A stretch of DNA of 64,000 bases from Melieria omissa (GCA_963971225.1 OZ020270.1:19763488-19827487), one strand, 5' to 3'; positions 43,009-53,950 are shown, numbered from the stretch's first letter. Notes: a model not told the origin generated them from the sequence alone. A program made the numbers and translations.

Positions 43009-43278
43009 ATGGTTTGGGAACCTCTTCCTTTTGAAACGAAAGCATTCCATGATGCTGAAATGATTAAAGTCATGCTAGAAAAGTTTGATCAAAAACAAAA
43101 GATGATTAACAATTTTGGAAATAAAATTGGGAGTGATAATGAAAATAAAGAGGATCTTTTTCACGAAACAGACTATGATGACTCGGACTTCATTCCTTCA
43201 GGGGGTAGTTTTAGCCAAGACTACTCTCACTCCAAGACATCCGAAAGTACTCGAGCTATGAGCAATATCCTAGTCTAA
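43009..43278 (+). CDS. Unrecognised TE-associated frame (family H), copy B
   Basis: An 89-codon frame with a charged body (EKFDQKQKMINNFGNKIG, ETDYDDSDFIPSGG). Close copies lie on the minus strand at 51,411-51,937 and 61,709-62,236, so it belongs to a repeated element. Copy B diverges from the others exactly after CGTCAG (about 43,410), where B reads GTTTAC. I do not recognise the protein. Confidence 0.5.
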   Translation: MVWEPLPFETKAFHDAEMIKVMLEKFDQKQKMINNFGNKIGSDNENKEDLFHETDYDDSDFIPSGGSFSQDYSHSKTSESTRAMSNILV

Positions 43279-43439
43279 CTTATCCCAATTTAGTTCACCG
43301 GAGGTGAATGAGGCGTTATTACTTGCATCACCACCAATACCAAGATTACTTACCAGCAACAAAAAAAAACATATTCGATACTCATTGGAACGGAATAAAC
43401 GTCGTCAGGTTTACATATACTTAAATGCAATTGTGTGAT

Positions 43440-44085
43440 GTTTTACATGTTATTTTATATGTTTTTTCGCTCTCCTGTAAAATCTACGAAATTGACTTAA
43501 GTGCTTTTGTCAAATTTTGAATTATTAAGTGAAATTTTGTTATAATTTGGTTTTTGTGAAAACTTTTTTTGAAATTTTTATTGATTGAATATTTTTTGAA
43601 ACAATGAACTAAATTGTTTTGTCAAACTCATTTTAAATAGATAATAATAATTTAAATTGACATAAGTGGTTTTATCAAATGTATTTTGCCTAAAAATACA
43701 TTTGGATAAGGCGCATAAGTGTTTTATCAAAAGCAAATTTATATAAAAGTATGAATTAAGTTGTTTGCAAGGAAAACATTTCGGGTTTTTAAAAAAGGCA
43801 ATAAATAAATTAACTTATTTCACATAAATAATAATAATAAATTAACCAGATTATCGAAAACATTATTAAAGTTATTCATTTGATTCCGTTTCATCCAAAT
43901 CTGAGTCCAATTCAATTATGCTTTCTCCTTTCTTTCTCCAGCTTTTAGATTTTGGTAAAAATTGTGCAAACATGAATTGATTAAGGGCAACAAATCAATC
44001 AATCAGCAAATCCTTTTTTTTGTGAACTGAAATAGGTAGCGCAGAAGTATAACATTTGCCCAATGCGGAATTTTGAATTTTGCAC
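43440..44085. other. Non-coding AT-rich DNA
   Basis: No gene is seen. It contains the last members of the TTTTGTCAAA array and ends at the target site of Transib copy C. Confidence 0.5.
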
Positions 44086-44353
44086 CGACGCACACTGGGG
44101 TAATATATAAGTAAAGTGGCGATTAATTCAAAAACAAAAAATAAAGATTGAGATATGTTTTTGGTACCGGGTTAAAGTGGATATAATTCTGTATTACGTG
44201 AAAGAATTGTTGCGAAATAGTTTACCGTTTTCCCGCAAAGCACTCTGAAAGTTGACATTCATTTTCATTTAGCGTGCGCACAGCGTGAAACGTGAATTTT
44301 TCAATTATTTAAATAAAATTTGTTTTACAAGTTTTTAAAGTAGCATAAAACTG

Positions 44354-44375
44354 ATGATGGAGACTTCTTGTTCAG
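44354..44375 (+). pseudogene. Transib copy C, first exon
   Basis: ATG ATG GAG ACT TCT TGT TCA G followed by a GTATTT donor. Length class and phase (1) match the first exon of the relic at 36,113-36,131 and of copy D at 53,951-53,970. Confidence 0.6.
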
Positions 44376-44921
44376 GTATTTAAGTATTAAAATACAATTT
44401 TTTTTTTAAGTGTTCGTAAATATTTTTTTTATTTTTTTTTAAAAAAAGCTTAAAAATTGCCTTATTTTGACCCTATTCATAGACATATAGTTGTTTGTTC
44501 AGTGATGTTCACCTAAAATATTGTCATAATCGTAATCTGTGGATATTCTAGCAACTTTCTATAAAAAAAATTTCATTTTTCATTTTTCATTTATTATTAG
44601 GAATATTAATAACATTAGGTGCAGTAAGAACTAGGTCTGTTAATTACACTTCAATCTGAATTAAATTTCTCCAATTAAACTTAAAACTATCAATAACAAA
44701 ATTAAAATAAATAATAAACTTAGAACTATCAATTAAAAATTAAATATAATAATAACAAAGTAGCTTTATGCATATAACATAGTATTATAGATAATAGAAA
44801 ATAGAATCTAGAATATAATGTTTATATATAGTAATGAAGGAGGAAAAGTAGAAGTTAAATGGGAATAAAGAAGAAGGTGCGCCTTGCAATCATCATACAT
44901 AGCATACTAAGCACTCTGCAA

Positions 44922-47790
44922 TCAGAGTGCTCTAAAATACTCATAAAGTTTAGTCCTATAGTTGCCTCTGCTTAGCCCAGCCCTTGTAATTTCAGGAACT
45001 GAGTTCCAGACTCTGACGGCGTTGACGAAAAAAAGTCGAGATGTTGCTAAAAAATTGTACACCGGGACAATTAAATTGTGATGTCTCCGGGACTTAGAAG
45101 CTACGAGCTTTTTGTATAAATAAAGAGGAGTCTTCCATTCTAATAGTCTGTAGACAAAGATACAAATTTTGGCGAATAGATAATTTTCTATACTACACCC
45201 AAGTACTTTATTCTGCCTGGGAGAAATATGCTCATATCTTTTAAGCCCGAATACATATCGTGTAGCATTATTAAAGGCTACATTAATTTTATGTAGTGAT
45301 TTAGAGTCAAGTTTACTGTACACCACTTCAGAGTAGGCAATAAGGGGCACAATTAGTTGTATAACTAATTTGCGCCTGGTTTCCAAGGGTGTGGATGGAG
45401 CTGAAAATCTCAATTTACGCAGCGTAGCATATACCTTCCTCACGACCCCATTAATATGGTCACAGCAACTTAAGTTTGAGTTAACAATAAATCCTAAGTT
45501 CTTAATTTTGTCCGTAAAAGTAAGCACACTTGAGCCTAAATACAACTTAGGGATGTTGTCAACGTGTATTGCACTATGACAAATCGGTAAGACGTAGGAC
45601 TTAGACGCATTCAAACACAAGTGATTGGCAGCTGCCCACACAGAAATTGCAGACAAATCACTGTTCATTTTCAAACATAAATCCTCAACGAGACCAATAC
45701 GACTAGACAGATACATTTGTATATCATCTGCATAAGCATGGACATTTACATACTGACACACTGAAAATACATCATTAACAAAAAGACTAAACAGAAGTGG
45801 ACCAAGGACAGATCCTTGAGGAACACCAGAACATACCAGTCGGGACTGAGACATTGAATTGTTGGACATAACTTTTTGCGTCCGTCCCTCTAGATAGCTT
45901 GCTATAAGCTTCGCCGAGCTAACATTGAAACCAAAGAAGCGTACTAGTTTTGCACATAAGAGGTTATGGTCTACGGAGTCAAAAGCTTTAGAAAAATCAA
46001 GCAAGCAAAGAATTGTTAAGTCATCATTGTCAAACTTAATTCTAATGTCGTCAAGTATCTTTACCATGGCAGTGGAGCAGCTGTGTCTAGGTCGAAAGCC
46101 ATATTGTAGAGGGGAGAGAAGGTTGTGCTTTTGCAAGAATGCAGATATTTGCATCGCCATCAAATTCTCACACACCTTAGAGAATGCTGGCAGTATACTA
46201 ATGGGCCTGTAGTCACCAGGACAGAAGGCATTTGACTTTTTAGCAACCGGCAGGACAACCGCCTTTTTCCACACAGATGGGAAGCTAGAACTTGCAAAGC
46301 AATGATTTATTATGTGGGTAAGTGGGCCAATTATAAACTGTACAATAGGCTTAACAAATTTTACGGAGATTCCATCCTCACCCACCACGTTTGATTTAAT
46401 ATCCATTATAGATTTTAACACTTCAGCCTCACAAACAGTCACAAATTGGAATTTCCCTTTAACACGATCACAGGACGGCAAATGTTGTGGCAAAACAGTA
46501 GAACTTGCTTTATTACTGACACTAATGAAGAAATCATTTAACACATTAGGATCTAACTCACACCCAGAGTTTTCCTTTAGATTTTTTAGATTTCGCCACA
46601 GTTTTCTAGATGGAAGAGAAGGGTCCAGCTTGGAATTGAAGTACTAACGCTTAGCTTGTCTAATGATAGTCGTTGCAGCGTTGCGGGCAGCTTTATAGTC
46701 AGACCATAAGACATCAGACCTAGTCTTTCGCCACTTTGTGTACAACTTATTACGTTTTTTAATAGCTGAGCGAACTCTTGTGTTAAACCAAGCACATGAA
46801 CTATTAACAGCATGGAAGGTACGAAGAAGAACATGTATATCAAACAGCATAGACAAATTGTAATTAATGAAATCAAGTTTTTTATCAACAGTGTCAAGAA
46901 ACCAACATTTGTTCCAATTTACACTACACAAATCAGAAATCAAAGAACTGACATTCAACAATTTAAAGTCGCGGTACACAAAAGTAACACTAGGATCAGA
47001 ACGATTCATCACAACATCTAAAGTACAGAATATTAAGTCATGATCAGAAATGAACGACATTTGGTCAAACTTCAAAACTTGCGATGGGTCGGGGGTAATG
47101 AAGTAGTCAAGCAGGCTGGGTAAAGCATTATTCGCGTACCTAGTTGGTATATTTGTATTAAGCACACAAAGTCCTAAAGCTTCTAGCTGATCAACAAGTT
47201 TACTTCTACTTGGGTCAGTGGATAATAAATTGACATTAAAATCACCACAAATTAAAACATATTCATACTCAACTACCAACTCAGTCAACTCATCAAAAAG
47301 AGAATCTAAGGAGAAACATTTGTGAGGATTGTACACTCATACAACTAAAATTTTTGCTGCACTATCAGATACTTCAGCGAGAATAAATTCAGTGTCAGTG
47401 TTAAGGGATTTAGCAACCAGTCCAAGTTTAAGGTTTCTTTTACATTATATAGCAACTCCACCCCCTTTCCTATGTACGCGATCATGCCTTAACAAGTTAT
47501 ACCCATTTATCGACAAATTGAAATCAGGGACGTCACTGTGAAACCAGGTCTCAGACACACAGATCACATCCACAGTAGACTCTTCAAACACATACCTAAT
47601 ATAATCAAGTTTGTCATGGCCTAAGCTCCGTGCATTAAAATGTACTATATTAAGGCCATCAGTCTGCTTACTTAGAATGTCTATGATAATTTTGTGATTT
47701 TCGCCAACGCCGAAGTCAAGCTTATTTATCAGCCCCATGATCACGGACAAGACCAAAACAGAAACAACCAAGGACAGCCAGTATAAACGG
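44922..47790 (-). pseudogene. LINE ORF2: endonuclease and reverse transcriptase with three stops
   Basis: One reading frame runs the whole length with only in-frame stops: TAA near 47,442, TGA near 47,337 and TAG at 46,644-46,646. The apurinic-type endonuclease shows VHFNARSLGHDK, VSETWFHSDV, LICGDFNVN and ISDHDLI. The RT shows YGFRPRHSCST, LLDFSKAFDSVDH, SGVPQGSVLGPLLF and intact YADD. No frameshift was found over about 950 codons, so decay is slight. It would nick target DNA and reverse transcribe the element RNA. Confidence 0.88.
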
Positions 47791-47939
47791 TGAGTAAGTT
47801 TGCAGATGTATGTTCGTATACAATTGCAATGAGCACCAGGCAAAACAGGGGAAAAGCATAAAGGTATAAAAGAGAGAAAGCAGAAAGTAAAAGAGAAAGA
47901 AAGACAACAATTTAAACATAAACATTATAAGCAGCTAAC

Positions 47940-48800
47940 GTGTATTCCGTGTAGTCCTCAGCAGTAACAATACTGTCCAAGCACTCTTTGTTCAGCACCG
48001 AGAGCTTTGCTTTTCTGATGGACACGCACATATACGCTCCCACGAATTGAGAAAGCAGCAGCCAGTCTTCTTTGCTTTTTCAGCTGCAGTGCAAAGCGCA
48101 TTAGCTCTCTGTTGGTTTTTTGTGAGGCTTTCATGCACATATATTTTCCCCTCAGTGGTGAATCCAGCATCTCCAAGTAGCAGGGACCTCTTAGCCTCTT
48201 TACAGAATCGGACGATTGATCTGAAGAGCATAGAGCGGTCGTCAGGGGATCCGAGTTTAACGACGACAGGTACAGCAGCATTGTTGTTAGGATTTGGCAG
48301 TCGAAAAGCAGTGCAAATGCGAGGCGGAGTCAATTTAACGGAGCGGCACAAATTGTGGAAGATTTCCTCAATCCTCTCCCATCAACTTGCGGGAGACCAT
48401 TTATAATGATATCCGCAGACACGGCATGGTTCTGGCATACGTTGAGCTCCTCCTTAAGCAGCAGAATCTCATTTTTCAGTAGCCCGTTCTGTACAATTTG
48501 CGCTTCTGCCTTTTCCACACGCTCTCCGAGATTTCTTATCACCTTCTTGAAGTTAGTAATTTCAGCAGACATCTCGCCAAACCGCTGCATAACCCGCTCC
48601 TCGTACTCTCTCATGCGCTCCGTAATCTGATCAATAGCATTTTTTCTCAGCGAGTCCAACTGCTCCTCCATACGCACGAACCAAGCCGAATGTGGTGAAC
48701 TCTCAGCTCTTCCCGAACTGCTTAAGCTGTTCTGAGGTGTTGAAACCGTTTGGCGCGTAACTTTTGCAGCTCTGGTTGTCATGCTCATATCAAGCTTCAA
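47940..48800 (-). pseudogene. LINE ORF1 with coiled coil, frameshifted
   Basis: The N-terminal part (48,800-48,340) predicts a coiled coil (EEQLDSLRKNAIDQITERMR) and enters a fold starting ADIIINGLPQVDG. The middle (about 48,351-48,070) lies in another frame and the C-terminus (IRGSVYVRVHQKS) back in the first, so there are at least two indels. The C-terminal region with KIYVHESLT resembles the FP25K/L1-ORF1-type domain of insect LINEs. Confidence 0.75.
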
Positions 48801-48850
48801 AGTTAATTAAAATAAAATAAACAGTGTTTATTGGACTCCAACTTCACTTA

Positions 48851-49506
48851 GCGAAGGGCAATTGCAAGTATTGCTAAGAATCACTCCACAAGCGCAATTA
48901 AACTGACGGTGGTATATACAAATAATAAATTTACTGCAGCACGCTAAAAACACGTCTACTCACAATGACTCAACATAACCATTGCGCTATTGTTGCGCAC
49001 TTTTGCAGCATTTCGATTTTTGTATGTGAAGTCTTTGCAAAATATGTACGCGGTCCGTGGAAGGAACGACAAAAAATAAATGTAAATGCCAAAAATATGA
49101 GAAAAGCAACGAACTATATGTTTTATGTTAGTTTTGTTGTTGTTCAATGTATGGTTTTTAGTATTTCTTTATGCTTTTTAACCTACATTACGGGGGCCGG
49201 CATGTTAGATTTATATTAACCAGCATATTAGGCGACATATTAGGCGGGATATCGCGACACGTGAGTATTTTTGGTTTTTAAGATATTTATGAAACACAAT
49301 ACAAAATCATCTCAAATGATGCAGAACCAAATCAAATTTCGATGTCTTAGATTATTTCATTTGTCTTTGTTGTAGGGTGTGTGCAAAACTAGGTCAGCTG
49401 ACCTTATTTATCAGAAGTTGCAGTATTGGGAATTGTTATTGTTTGTATTACTTATGTGTAATCGATTTAAATAACCGCAGTGATGTGCATTAAACTAATT
49501 AGGTAA
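48851..49506. other. LINE 5' region and Transib copy C remnant
   Basis: No protein is recognised. The upstream part is probably LINE 5' UTR; the rest is presumably Transib interior. The boundary is not visible. Confidence 0.4.
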
Positions 49507-50646
49507 AGGCCCTGCAAGCAATTCGGTAGTCGACTACAAAAATAACTCACTTCTAGTTAACTTTCATGATCTAACTATAAGCTAACTACAAAGTAATGCA
49601 GAACTTCCCAAAAATCAATGCAACTTTTGCTTTTTGGCATATTTTAAAGAACAGTTAATTGCTATTTGTTCTTATGCGATTTTATGTCCCTAACTATAAG
49701 CTAACTAAAAAGTAATGCAGAACCCACCCAAATTTAATGCGTGCGTTTATGGCATAGAAATTTAAAAAACAGTTAATCGTTGTTTGTTTTTTTTGCTCTT
49801 TGGAATTTTATTTTACATATTTGTCATTTTCTTTCGTGCATTATGAAATCATAATCAGTGCTTAGTCTCGTGCGTGCGGTCGCAGTCCAGGGAAATAAAA
49901 TTAATTGAAATCTAAGTGTAAAACTAAATTAAAAAACGTGAATTGTTAAACAATTTTATATATTTTTTCAGGTGATTGCTTTAATTTTAATTATTTAAGC
50001 TAAGCCAAAATGAGAGGTGCAAGCAAAAGAAATTTAAGAAGGTTTTTGAAAAAGGAAAGGGATTCGTATTCAAATAAATTAAATTCATGTAATGTTGGTA
50101 AATCAGAAGCCACCTGTTCCTCTGCTAATTTACAGAGTCAAAACAGAATTTATTTTGAAAATATTAGTGTCCAAGAAAATTGTCCAACAAAAAATGCATT
50201 AAAAGAAAAAATCGGTGATTGGTATTTAAAAAATAGGCCATCTCGCAAATGTTTTGAAGAGTTGTTAGGTATTTAAACATTTTTTAAATAAAAACGGAAA
50301 TACAAAAATTTTAAATTTACAAAACAATTATATAAATATTAATTTTTATGGATAAAGACGTATTAAATAATAGCTGATTTAAATAAAGTCAACTTGAAGC
50401 TAACTGAAATGTAATTATTTTATAGCTAACCATTAATTAGATAACCTTTAACTAACTTTTAAATAACTAACTTTAAGTTAGTTGAAAAGTCATGCAGAGT
50501 CGGACAATTGACTACTGCCTAGGCCATTGCCATGTTAAAATAGTCAGTTGGCTCCATTGAAAATAATCCAACTATCAACCACAACTAGTTGAGAATTAGT
50601 TAGATTAAAGTGTGTTAAAAGTTAGCTGAGTTGCCGGCAGGGGGGT
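49507..50646 (+). mobile_element. Inverted-repeat element K with TAGCTAACT subterminal repeats
   Basis: The ends CCCTGCAAGCAATTCGG and CCCTGCCGGCAACTCAG (inverted) bound about 1.14 kb. Both sides are rich in AGCTAACT/AGTTAGTT and AGTAATGCAG motifs. No TSD could be fixed. One short coding exon lies inside. Superfamily unknown. Confidence 0.65.
50010..50276 (+). CDS. Putative first exon of element K protein
   Basis: 88 codons with a basic N-terminus (MRGASKRNLRRFLKKERDSY) and the segment KEKIGDWYLKNRPSRKCFEE, followed by a possible splice donor GTATTT. It looks like the start of a transposase whose rest is deleted. Not assigned to a family. Confidence 0.5.
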   Translation: MRGASKRNLRRFLKKERDSYSNKLNSCNVGKSEATCSSANLQSQNRIYFENISVQENCPTKNALKEKIGDWYLKNRPSRKCFEELLGI

Positions 50647-50687
50647 AACTGCAAAAGACTACTTTTTCAAGATATTAAAAAAGGTGG

Positions 50688-51203
50688 TTGTTTTCATTTA
50701 GGAACGAAATCCAATGTTATTTGGTATACTCGTTAAAGTCTTTATTACATAATGACCAACTCTTTGCCTTAAATTGTGTGAAATCTTTCGTTGAGTACTA
50801 TCCCTGGTATAACATGCCTACGACTGTTCATAAATATTTAATTAATGGACCAGAGGTCATAGCTCACGCCTTGTTGCGAATCGGTGAATTATCTGAAGAA
50901 CCGCGGGAAGCGAGAAATAAAGATTTTAAGGCTTTCAGGAAATATTTTTCTCGAAAAAGTAGCCGAGAAAAAACCAACGAAGACGCTCTAAATAGAGTGC
51001 TTATAAATTTTGATCCCATTATATCGACAGAAATGAAATTGCCGCATAAAGCAGTTACGCGCATGCCAATGGAACCATCGGATTTATTGATAATTGCGGA
51101 AGAAGAACGCGATGATATGAACAATGATGATAATGATCATAACGATGGATGCGAAGGTGAAAGCATGGGTGAATACGATGATGATTCCGATAGTAATTAT
51201 TAA
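50688..51203 (+). pseudogene. Transib copy C transposase, C-terminal part
   Basis: About 170 codons ending in a stop. They keep YYPWYNMPTTVHKYLINGPE (the histidine pair and flanking motif), a glutamate in REARNKDF at the RAG1 E962-equivalent position, and a strongly acidic tail ending DDDSDSNY. The N-terminal catalytic aspartates are not present in the window copy. Sequence upstream of 50,701 is not shared with the duplicate at 60,998. Confidence 0.82.
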
Positions 51204-51410
51204 ATAAGCGAGCAATTCTGTATAATACCCTTTTGTAACAATTTTGCATTTTTGGTCATAAATAAAAAAAAAATCCACTAAAGTATGTTGAAATACATTT
51301 ATTTTTTACTTCTTTATCTATAATTAACTGAACCTAATACTTTTTTCATGTCTAAATAGTCCGGGTAAATTAATCGCCAAAATCGGCATGAATTACCCCA
51401 GTGTGCGACG

Positions 51411-51937
51411 TGGAATAGTATTTAACTTTAAAGCTTTCATCTGCTTGAATAAACATATTGGCGATTTCTTGGATTCAATGAGGTTGGAAATTTTGTACTT
51501 TTCTTACGTCGAACTTTAATTAAGTTATTCAAAACCTGACGACGTTTATTCCGTTCCAATGAGTATCGAATATGTTTTTTTTTTGCTGGTAAGTAATCTT
51601 GGTATTGGTGGTGATGCAAGTAATAAGGCTTCATTTACCTCCGGTGAACTAAATTGGGATAAGTTAGACTCTAGGATATTGCTCATAGCTCGAATACTTT
51701 CGGATGTCTTGGAGTGAGGACTCTAGGATATTGCTCATAGCTCGAATGTCTTGGAGTGAGAGTGGTCTTGGCTAAAACTACTCCCTGAAGGAATTAAGTC
51801 CGAGTCATCATAGTCTGTTTCGTGAAAAAGATCCTCTTTATTTTCATTATCACTCCCAATTTTATTTCCAAAATTGTTAATCATCTTTTGTTTTTGATCA
51901 AACTTTTCTAGCATGACTTTAATCATTTCCGCATTGG
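51411..51937 (-). pseudogene. Family H frame, minus-strand copy
   Basis: Inverted relative of 43,009-43,440, encoding EKFDQKQKMINNFGNKIG and further down YSLERNKRRQVLNNLIKVRR. A tandem duplication of about 54 bp (51,666-51,762) and a stop break it. It is the target into which Transib C inserted. Function unknown. Confidence 0.55.
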
Positions 51938-52095
51938 CTAAATGAGTGCTGTGATTCTTCAGTGACCTGTCGAACCCACCGTTAATCCCTTCCTTTCCTT
52001 ATCCTCTTGTACTCATGTTTCCCCCTATTTTCTGCTCCTCGGCTTCGGCCGTTTGTATCGCTTTATTCTATCAATCATTATTCACCCATCGAACA
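51938..52095. repeat. Family F fragment (left part, with LINE TSD)
   Basis: Related to the arm at 29,310-29,480 (GGCTAAATGAGTGCTGT ... TTTCCCCCTATTTTCTGC). It ends in TCACCCATCGAACA (52,082-52,095), the left TSD of the R1-clade LINE. The family F sequence resumes at 59,980. Confidence 0.75.
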
Positions 52096-52529
52096 TTGAA
52101 TGTCGTTTTTTTAACGTGAGTGCCGCCACAGTGTGGCAAACAGCCACAGCGTATCAAAATTAAGCATTGATAAGCGCCCCGAGAGCAAGCTCCCGGTACC
52201 AATTGGGTTAATGTAAATGGACATTTCCCCTCCTTGGTAGGGATCGAGGCCTATCTAAACCTCTGCCGTGCTATGGGTCCGGCACCCGGTTGTAAAGGCA
52301 ACTCCACGCCGCACAGTGGGGTATTGAGCATTGAAAACGGCGATCAATTCTCCTGAGCTATTAAAATGAATGTAAAGTATTTTTTTACATAGATGAAGCA
52401 TATATAAGACAAATTGAAAAAAAAATATTGTTGTTGTTGTTGTTGTTTGTTTATTAAATTTATTCAATTTAAGTAAATATTTCAAGTTTTGGGCTTCTCA
52501 CACTAGAATTATTAAATGTCATCGCTATT

Positions 52530-52571
52530 ATTATCATCATTATCATCATCATCGTCATCATCATCATCATT

Positions 52572-52650
<79 letters not shown>
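52530..52650. repeat. (TCA)n microsatellite encoding poly-Asp
   Basis: About 26 uninterrupted triplets from 52,572, with further interrupted ones before. On the minus strand they read GAT codons in the acidic tail of Transib D. The duplicate at 62,881-62,935 has about 18. Confidence 0.9.
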
Positions 52651-52652
<2 letters not shown>

Positions 52653-52734
52653 CGCAATATCATTACCATACTGGAAATTAGTAATATCTGTTGAAGTTTT
52701 TACAGATGGTGATTTTAAAAGTTCAATAGCTCTT

Positions 52735-52951
52735 TTTTTTAGGAAGTTTCCTTAAACTTGATAAAATTGGATCGGAAGCAACAAGAACTCGATGCAAAAT
52801 ATCATGATTTGTTTTTTTCTCTGCTAGTCTTGTAGTGGTAGGTGTTGGATCTTTTTTTTAGGAAGTTTCCTTAAACTTGATAAAATTGGATCGGAAGCAA
52901 CAAGAACTCGATGCAAAATATCATGATTTGTTTTTTTCTCTGCTAGTCTTG
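52735..52951. repeat. Imperfect tandem duplication in Transib D
   Basis: The block from TTTTTTTTAGGAAGTTTCC to GCTAGTCTTG occurs twice here and once in the duplicate copy (63,038-63,137). It arose after the segmental duplication or was lost from the other copy. Confidence 0.85.
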
Positions 52952-53950
52952 CGTGTAAAATGTTCTCTGTATTTTTAAATTCTTTATTCAGTGCTTCTTG
53001 AGCTTCCTCAGTTAATTGGCCAATTGGTAACAGAGCGTGGTGTATTATTTCTGGCCCATGAATTAAAAATTTGTGCACCGTAGGTGGCATATTGCACCAT
53101 GGATACTTTGATACAAAATATCTCGCAGTATCATGTGCGAAATTTCGAAACTTTGCAATATCTACCTCATGGCCACAAGAAACCACTATCAGTATAACGT
53201 GCAACCTTTTTATCAAGTTCAAGTCAACATTCGTGATTTCAGACGATAGCTCTGCGTTTCGAAAGAACCTTCTTGCCGTATTTCCATCATTTGAGTTGCA
53301 GAATCCGGGTTTCGGTTGATCAACAATCAAACCTGCTTTCTCTCTAAATCCCTTTTGAATATTTTTTTTTGTTTCGTTTTCTGACCTTACTTACCATTTT
53401 TTTATTGGTAATTTGTACGATAAATGAAGAAGGCATTTAAAAAAATCGTATCGAACCATGCAGTACTGACAGTCCAAAATTAGGATCAGTGCTTTCAACA
53501 TTTCTTGCAATCATTTCGTCAATTAAGTTGAATTGTGTTCTAGTTGCACCGCATAAGTAACACTTTTGAGTTGAAGTAGTCTCAGTGCCTTATTTGTAGT
53601 GCCTTGCAGTAGAATAACAAAAACAAAACAGAAACACATGATAACACAACATTCATTACTCTAAGAAGATCAAGCGGAATCACAAAATTTGGCACTGCCT
53701 TTGAAGCACTAAAACTTAAATATTTCAGAAAATGCACAAAAGTGCACTTTAATTTTTTGCAATATAGTAGTCAAATATATGTTCTTTACATATCATATAA
53801 AATTATTACGGCCTTTCACAGCCAAAGCAACTATATGTCTACCTATATCCTTTAAATATGTACAATTTTAAGACTATAACTAACAAATTTTTATAAATTA
53901 TTAATACACATATTCTACAAACATAATTTTGTTTAAACATTAGTACAATA

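Larger units (their letters stand above)
41330..43740. repeat. Scattered palindromic motif TTTTGTCAAA / ACTTAAGT array
   Basis: At least a dozen imperfect copies of GACAAAANNACTTAAGTC or its complement occur, for example around 41,339, 41,606, 42,530, 42,590, 42,650, 42,765, 42,820, 43,490, 43,610, 43,665 and 43,710. They surround the reading frame at 43,009 and the TTAA MITE. They may be subterminal repeats of one decayed transposon. Confidence 0.65.
44573..48850 (-). mobile_element. CR1/jockey-group LINE, nearly full length
   Basis: The minus strand carries ORF1 (coiled coil and nucleic-acid-binding region) and ORF2 (endonuclease and RT), then a 3' UTR ending in short AAAAATG-type repeats at 44,573-44,600. 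The 5' end is not fixed and may lie as far as about 49,280. It is inserted in Transib copy C. CR1/jockey group is inferred from the RT motif style. Confidence 0.85.
44091..51405 (+). mobile_element. Transib-type transposon, copy C (TSD CGACG), with nested elements
   Basis: Both ends start CACACTGGGGTAAT (inverted), have GGCGATTAAT at position 28 inward, and are flanked by CGACG (44,086-44,090 and 51,406-51,410), which fits the CGNCG preference known for Transib. The left part carries a short first exon (44,354-44,375) and the right part the transposase C-terminus. A LINE and an inverted-repeat element are inserted between, and most of the transposase is missing. Confidence 0.88.
52516..53590 (-). 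pseudogene. Transib copy D transposase, C-terminal half
   Basis: Read from 53,590: TSTQKCYLCGATRTQFNLID (CxxC zinc motif), a HLSYKLPIKKW segment with a stop in TGGTAA, then SNDGNTARRFF, YPWCNMPPTVHKFLIHGPEI (histidine pair), glutamate in QEALNKEF, VLVASDPILSS and an acidic poly-Asp tail encoded by the trinucleotide run. A tandem duplication at about 52,735-52,950 and indels disrupt the frame. Catalytic aspartates are missing, so it is inactive. Confidence 0.85.
50701..53813. repeat. Segmental duplication, left copy
   Basis: This interval is nearly identical to 60,998-64,000 and contains the transposase end of Transib C, family H flank, family F piece, LINE 3' end and most of Transib D. The left copy has a longer trinucleotide run, an extra tandem duplication near 52,735-52,950 and an 8-bp deletion near 51,748. 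The right copy continues beyond the window. Confidence 0.95.

Noticed and set aside
49500..50650. 5-bp GGTAA as the TSD of element K
   Set aside because: It requires ends that no longer match as inverted repeats, so I left the TSD open.
52469..52669. Poly-Met frame over the trinucleotide run
   Set aside because: It is the wrong frame of the (ATC)n run; the transposase frame reads poly-Asp.
52516..52755. Poly-Ser plus-strand protein
   Set aside because: Complementary-strand reading of the same microsatellite, with no other support.
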